Below, piece after piece: positions 60,773 to 64,000 of a stretch of 64,000 bases of DNA (position 1 is the first letter of the stretch; each line of letters starts with the position of its first letter). A program made the position numbers and the translations under genes. Where the stretch lies: contig NZ_SSMW01000074.1 in assembly GCF_004799405.1 (NCBI RefSeq), positions 1 to 64,000 of the forward strand. Direction: 5' to 3'. A model generated the notes under the pieces. It did no database searches. It had not been told where the DNA came from and saw only the letters and a program-made list of their open reading frames with translations. Source of the DNA: Bradyrhizobium sp. (GTDB lineage Bacteria > Pseudomonadota > Alphaproteobacteria > Rhizobiales > Xanthobacteraceae).

Positions 60773-62529
60773 GACTTCGCAACTCCGGCATCGGACACGA
60801 TCTTGATCGGAGAAGGCGGCGAAACCCGCAGCACCTGCCCCAGAACCGTTTCCTTGGGACCGAAGGCCTGCTGGCGGCCGTCCTTCAGGACCAGAAGCTG
60901 GTCGACCGCTTCGATGCCGATCGGCCGGTGCGCCACCACCACCACGATGGCGCCACGCTCGCGCGCCGCGCGAACCGCCCGTGTCAGCGCCTCGTCGCCC
61001 TCGGTGTCGAGATTGGAATTCGGCTCGTCAAGGACGATCAGGAAAGGATCGCCGTATAAAGCCCTTGCCAGCGCCACGCGTTGCGCCTGACCGGCTGAAA
61101 GCGCGGTCCCCTGCTCGCCGATCTGGGTATCGTAACCATCGCGCATCTTGATGATCAGCTGATGGACGCCCGCTTCCTTGGCGGCCGCGATGATGGCATC
61201 GGAACCGGCCTCCGGATCGAACCGGCAGATATTCTGGGCGACCGTGCCCGCGAACAGTTCGACATCCTGCGGCAGATAGCCGATATGGCGGCCGAGCACG
61301 TCGCTCGACCACTGATCGAGGGCAGCGCCGTCGAGCCGTACCTTGCCACGCACCGGTCGCCACACGCCGACCAGCGCGCGCACCAGCGACGACTTGCCCG
61401 ATCCGCTTGGCCCGATGACACCCAGCCCGTTTCCGGCCGCAAGCGTGAACGTCACGTCCTGGATGACGACCTTCTGATCGCCCGGCGGCACGATACTGAG
61501 AGCCTCGACCGACAGGCGGCTCGAGGGGGCCTGCAACAAGGTCTGAGCGGGCTGCGCGGGCAGGGATTCGAGCAGCCGGTTAAGACGATGCCAGCTCTGG
61601 CGTGCGGTAACGAAACTTTTCCAGTGCGCGATCGCAAGATCGACCGGCGCCAGCGCTCGCGCGCTCAGGATCGAGCCTGCGATGATAATGCCGGCGGTCG
61701 CTTCCTGGTGAATCACCAGGTAGGCGCCGACCCCCAGGACCGCCGACTGCAAGGTCATGCGCAAGACCTTGGCAATCGCGCCGAGGCCTCCCGCGATGTC
61801 GCTGGCGCGCTGGTTGCCTTCAAGATATTTCTCGTTGGCAGCACTCCAGCGCTTGGTCAGACGCCCCGACATTCCCATCGCCACCAGCACCTCGGCGTTT
61901 CGCCGGCTGGTGGCCGCAAGATCGTTGCGGCGCGCCGCCAGACCCATCGCCTGATACGCCGGCGCGCGCGACAGGAATTCGGTCACGACGGTGAGGGTGA
62001 CCAGGATGATCGCGCCGACCAGCGCCGTCAGGCCGATCAGGACATGGAAGGCGAAACAGATCGCCAGATAGAACGGCAACCACGGCAGGTCGAAGAACGC
62101 GCCCGGCCCCATACCGGAGAGAAATGAGCGGACGTTGTCGAGATCGCGCAGCGGCTGAAGGCCCTCGTTGCGCGCGCCGACGGTCAGCGGCAGGCGCACA
62201 ACGGTATCGAACACCCGTTGATTGAGGGCTTCATCGAGCGCGGTCCCGACACGAATCAGGATTCGTCCCCGGATCAGGTCAAGAATACCCTGGGCGATGT
62301 ACAATCCGCCGGCCAGCACAATCAAACCGACGAGGGTCGGCACGCTCCGGCTCGGAAGCACCCGATCGTACACCTCCAGCATGAACAGCGAGCCGGTCAG
62401 GTAGAGCAGGTTGATCATGCAGCTCATGGCGCCGACGCCGATGAACGCATTGCGACAGGCGCGCAACGCCTCACCGAGTTCGGAACGCCGGACACCGGGA
62501 GCGGCTGCCATCAATCCTAGTCTCTTCAA
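60769..62529 (-). CDS. Type I secretion ABC transporter (PrtD family)
   Basis: 586 residues: membrane domain of six helices (~25-310) and nucleotide-binding domain with Walker A GPSGSGKSSLVRAL, LSAGQAQRVALARALYGDP signature, Walker B FLIVLDEPNSNLD and the switch His in VVVAHRPIG. It lacks the C39 peptidase domain, as in PrtD/AprD exporters of RTX-type or haem-binding proteins. No RTX repeats or TolC-like gene occur in the window. Confidence 0.92.
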   Translation of the reverse strand: MKRLGLMAAAPGVRRSELGEALRACRNAFIGVGAMSCMINLLYLTGSLFMLEVYDRVLPSRSVPTLVGLIVLAGGLYIAQGILDLIRGRILIRVGTALDEALNQRVFDTVVRLPLTVGARNEGLQPLRDLDNVRSFLSGMGPGAFFDLPWLPFYLAICFAFHVLIGLTALVGAIILVTLTVVTEFLSRAPAYQAMGLAARRNDLAATSRRNAEVLVAMGMSGRLTKRWSAANEKYLEGNQRASDIAGGLGAIAKVLRMTLQSAVLGVGAYLVIHQEATAGIIIAGSILSARALAPVDLAIAHWKSFVTARQSWHRLNRLLESLPAQPAQTLLQAPSSRLSVEALSIVPPGDQKVVIQDVTFTLAAGNGLGVIGPSGSGKSSLVRALVGVWRPVRGKVRLDGAALDQWSSDVLGRHIGYLPQDVELFAGTVAQNICRFDPEAGSDAIIAAAKEAGVHQLIIKMRDGYDTQIGEQGTALSAGQAQRVALARALYGDPFLIVLDEPNSNLDTEGDEALTRAVRAARERGAIVVVVAHRPIGIEAVDQLLVLKDGRQQAFGPKETVLGQVLRVSPPSPIKIVSDAGVAKS

Positions 62530-62922
62530 GAGGGGTGCGCGGGGACGAATCTAGAGCATTTTCCGGCCAAGCGGAATCCAGCTTGCTGCAACAAAATGCC
62601 CTAGTTCGATTTCAATAATGGGTAGTTTTTACCGATATTTACGGCCATCGTCCAATTAAGTCACGTTAACCTAAACGTTTTCGGGGGGGCCCCGCCCCCC
62701 CTTGCATCGGGAGGATGGGACGCAAAACACCCGCCCGCGACAGGCGCCATAGGCTCGTCAAGGACCGCGGGAAAGCACCAGCCCAGGAATATCGGTGGCA
62801 GGGTGCCGGAAGCGGCTATCTACCCGGGCTGGTTTCGCGATTGGAACCCCGGCAGCGGGTTCCGGACGGCGGCCAAACCGGCCGCGTCCGCCGGTCCAAC
62901 GATCAGCTTTCGGGAGACAGCC
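62530..62922. other. Non-coding stretch with repeat half and G/C hairpin
   Basis: Contains TCTAGAGCATTTTCCGGCCAAGCGGAATCC, a partial copy of the CTAGAGCATTTTCCGG repeat (62553-62581), and GGGGGGG-CCCCG-CCCCCCC at 62683-62701, a strong hairpin. The rest, including a plus-strand open frame of about 114 codons (62715-63059), looks non-coding. It holds the promoter of the secretion genes. Confidence 0.5.
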
Positions 62923-63192
62923 CTAGAAACGACCGCCGGTTCGAATCAGGCGGACGATCAGCAACAACACGATCGCGCCAATCGCGGAAAACAGGATTTC
63001 CTCGACGATGCCGGAAGCGAGGTGAATATGAAGCGTCGGAAACAACCAGCCGGCGATGAACGCACCGAGGATACCGACGATGATGTCGCCGATAATGCCA
63101 AAGCCGGTGCCGCGAACGATTTTTCCGGCCAGCCAGCCCGCAACCAGGCCGACGAATAAAATAACGAGAAGACCCTGACCCGACATTTGCAT
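62923..63192 (-). CDS. GlsB/YeaQ/YmgE-family stress-response membrane protein
   Basis: 89 residues from ATG 63192 (AGGGGGAA upstream). Gly-rich membrane helices with the family pattern ILFVGLVAGWLAGKIVRGTGFGIIGDIIVGILGAFIAGWLF, then VEEILFSAIGAIVLLLIVRLI. Small inner-membrane protein associated with general stress; its function is unknown. Confidence 0.9.
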   Translation of the reverse strand: MQMSGQGLLVILFVGLVAGWLAGKIVRGTGFGIIGDIIVGILGAFIAGWLFPTLHIHLASGIVEEILFSAIGAIVLLLIVRLIRTGGRF

Positions 63193-63372
63193 GGAAAATT
63201 CCCCCTGTTGGTGCGTGCCATCCTGCGCGCTACGCTCAAACCTATCCATATTTTCCCGACGTGACGACTCCATTTTGCGGAGTCAGGACGGCCGAGCTTG
63301 CCGCTTCCCCTGAAAACGCTCCGTTTTGTGGCAAGATCAGAAACTTTCATCCGCCGTCGGCGTTATGAAGCA

Positions 63373-63618
63373 ATGACACAACCCGATATCTGGTATGTGG
63401 CCTTTGGCCCGGAAGCCGCCACAACGGACGACCGTGCAAAAACCGCGGTCCGATCGACCCGGACGTTCAAGTCCGAAGTGGATGCCAAGCTGTTCGCCAT
63501 GCAAATACTGGCGAAAGGCTGGTCGGCGAGCACCGGCACGCTCAACCCTTACCAGCCCAAGCAGATTGTCGGCGCTTCCCAGATCGAGCGCTGGGCCGAT
63601 CCGGGCCTCGGCGGCTAA
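63373..63618 (+). CDS. Conserved hypothetical protein, 81 aa
   Basis: From ATG 63373 the frame reads MTQPDIWYVAFGPEAATTDDRAKTAVRSTRTFKSEVDAKLFAMQIL and ends KQIVGASQIERWADPGLGG. Aromatic-rich start and a single helix; typical of small orphan proteins in Bradyrhizobium. An in-frame upstream extension exists but is not convincing. No function known. Confidence 0.6.
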   Translation: MTQPDIWYVAFGPEAATTDDRAKTAVRSTRTFKSEVDAKLFAMQILAKGWSASTGTLNPYQPKQIVGASQIERWADPGLGG

Positions 63619-63639
63619 GGCGCGTCGCAACGGGACAGG

Positions 63640-64000
63640 TCACGCCGCCTTCGGCAGCCTCGCGTGAAAATCGGTCGCACGCTGGAACGCCGCTCCCATC
63701 CGCAACAGCATGGCTTCATCGAACGGCCGGCCGATCAACTGCATGCCAACGGGAAGGCCCTTGGACGTGAACCCCGAGGGGATCGCCAGTGACGGCAACC
63801 CGAGATAGTTGACCGCACGGGTAAACCGCGTGAGCCGCTGGATCACCGCGTCGGCGTCCGGGCCGTTGCCGACGTCGCTTTCGACAATGGTGGGCGCGGC
63901 AACGGGCGCCACTGGGGCAATCACCGCATCGACGCCGGCGACCGCCGCGAGATGCGCGGCCAGTGCCGGAGCGCGCCAGCGCATCGCCTCCAGATACAAC
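63640..64000 (-). CDS. Amidase C-terminal part (gene runs off the right edge)
   Basis: About 120 residues to the stop at 63640. The segment [31 protein letters not shown] and [25 protein letters not shown] match the C-terminal end of amidase-signature enzymes (the [10 protein letters not shown] motif). The catalytic core is beyond the window. Substrate unknown; paralogous in fold to the amidase at 43922-45394. Confidence 0.88.
   Translation of the reverse strand, partial: LYLEAMRWRAPALAAHLAAVAGVDAVIAPVAPVAAPTIVESDVGNGPDADAVIQRLTRFTRAVNYLGLPSLAIPSGFTSKGLPVGMQLIGRPFDEAMLLRMGAAFQRATDFHARLPKAA

Noticed and set aside
62715-63059. Plus-strand open frame of 114 codons after the GC hairpin
   Set aside because: Arg/Gly/Ser-rich, no Shine-Dalgarno, overlaps the better supported GlsB/YeaQ gene on the other strand.

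Overview
The window looks like chromosome from an alphaproteobacterium of the Bradyrhizobium/Rhodopseudomonas group (Nitrobacteraceae). This rests on high G+C coding DNA, abundant Liv-type ABC, TRAP, acyl-CoA dehydrogenase, crotonase, SDR and GST genes, several copies of the palindromic intergenic repeats typical of these genomes, and a perfect Irr-type iron control element in front of an mbfA gene. No rRNA, tRNA, CRISPR array, prophage or intact insertion sequence was seen.

Layout. 0-2.9 kb: a less G+C-rich accessory edge with a class III adenylate cyclase running off the left end, a tiny secreted-peptide ORF, an unknown gene and a truncated PIN-like nuclease, ending at an orphan terminator. 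3-4.3 kb: glycerate 2-kinase. 4.4-14.1 kb: an aromatic (probably hydroxycinnamate) uptake and side-chain degradation island: MarR regulator, Liv ABC transporter with a LivM-LivG fusion, binding protein, 4HBT thioesterase, SDR, feruloyl-CoA-synthetase-like ligase and crotonase. 14.1-16.2 kb: repeats, a frameshifted membrane-protein gene and a Cas1-like remnant. 16.2-22.1 kb: DUF3237 protein, TRAP transporter, divergent pobA, GST and PaaI-type thioesterase. 22.1-32.6 kb: regulators and single genes (LysR/PPOX pair, GST/WYL pair, YkgJ-like protein, haloalkane dehalogenase, DegP protease, cyclic-nucleotide-gated K+ channel, crotonase) interspersed with gene remnants (MMPL transporter, IorB-like).

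32.7-41.3 kb: a fatty/alicyclic acyl-CoA module: nitroreductase, three acyl-CoA dehydrogenases (two tandem paralogues and one that lacks the usual catalytic Glu), SDR, TetR regulator, thiolase and an epoxide-hydrolase-like protein. 41.3-43.8 kb: Irr-controlled mbfA iron exporter, an outer-membrane-like protein and cytochrome b561. 43.9-52.6 kb: amidase, NTF2-like protein, zinc alcohol dehydrogenase, AidB-like acyl-CoA dehydrogenase, GST, SDR, a crotonase gene broken by an internal deletion, GNAT and DUF1127 proteins. 52.7-59.4 kb: GcvA-like LysR regulator, MHS-type transporter, Rieske protein and two amidohydrolases, metallo-beta-lactamase and CinA-type amidase. 59.4-64 kb: a two-gene type I secretion system (no outer-membrane partner or substrate in view), a GlsB/YeaQ membrane protein, a small unknown gene, and an amidase running off the right end.

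Taken together this is a catabolic region of a soil bacterium: two aromatic-acid importers (ABC and TRAP), CoA ligation and side-chain shortening, PobA hydroxylation towards protocatechuate, several acyl-CoA beta-oxidation modules, and detoxification enzymes (GSTs, dehalogenase, epoxide hydrolase, nitroreductase). The small disrupted genes cluster around repeats and mark places where the region has been rearranged.
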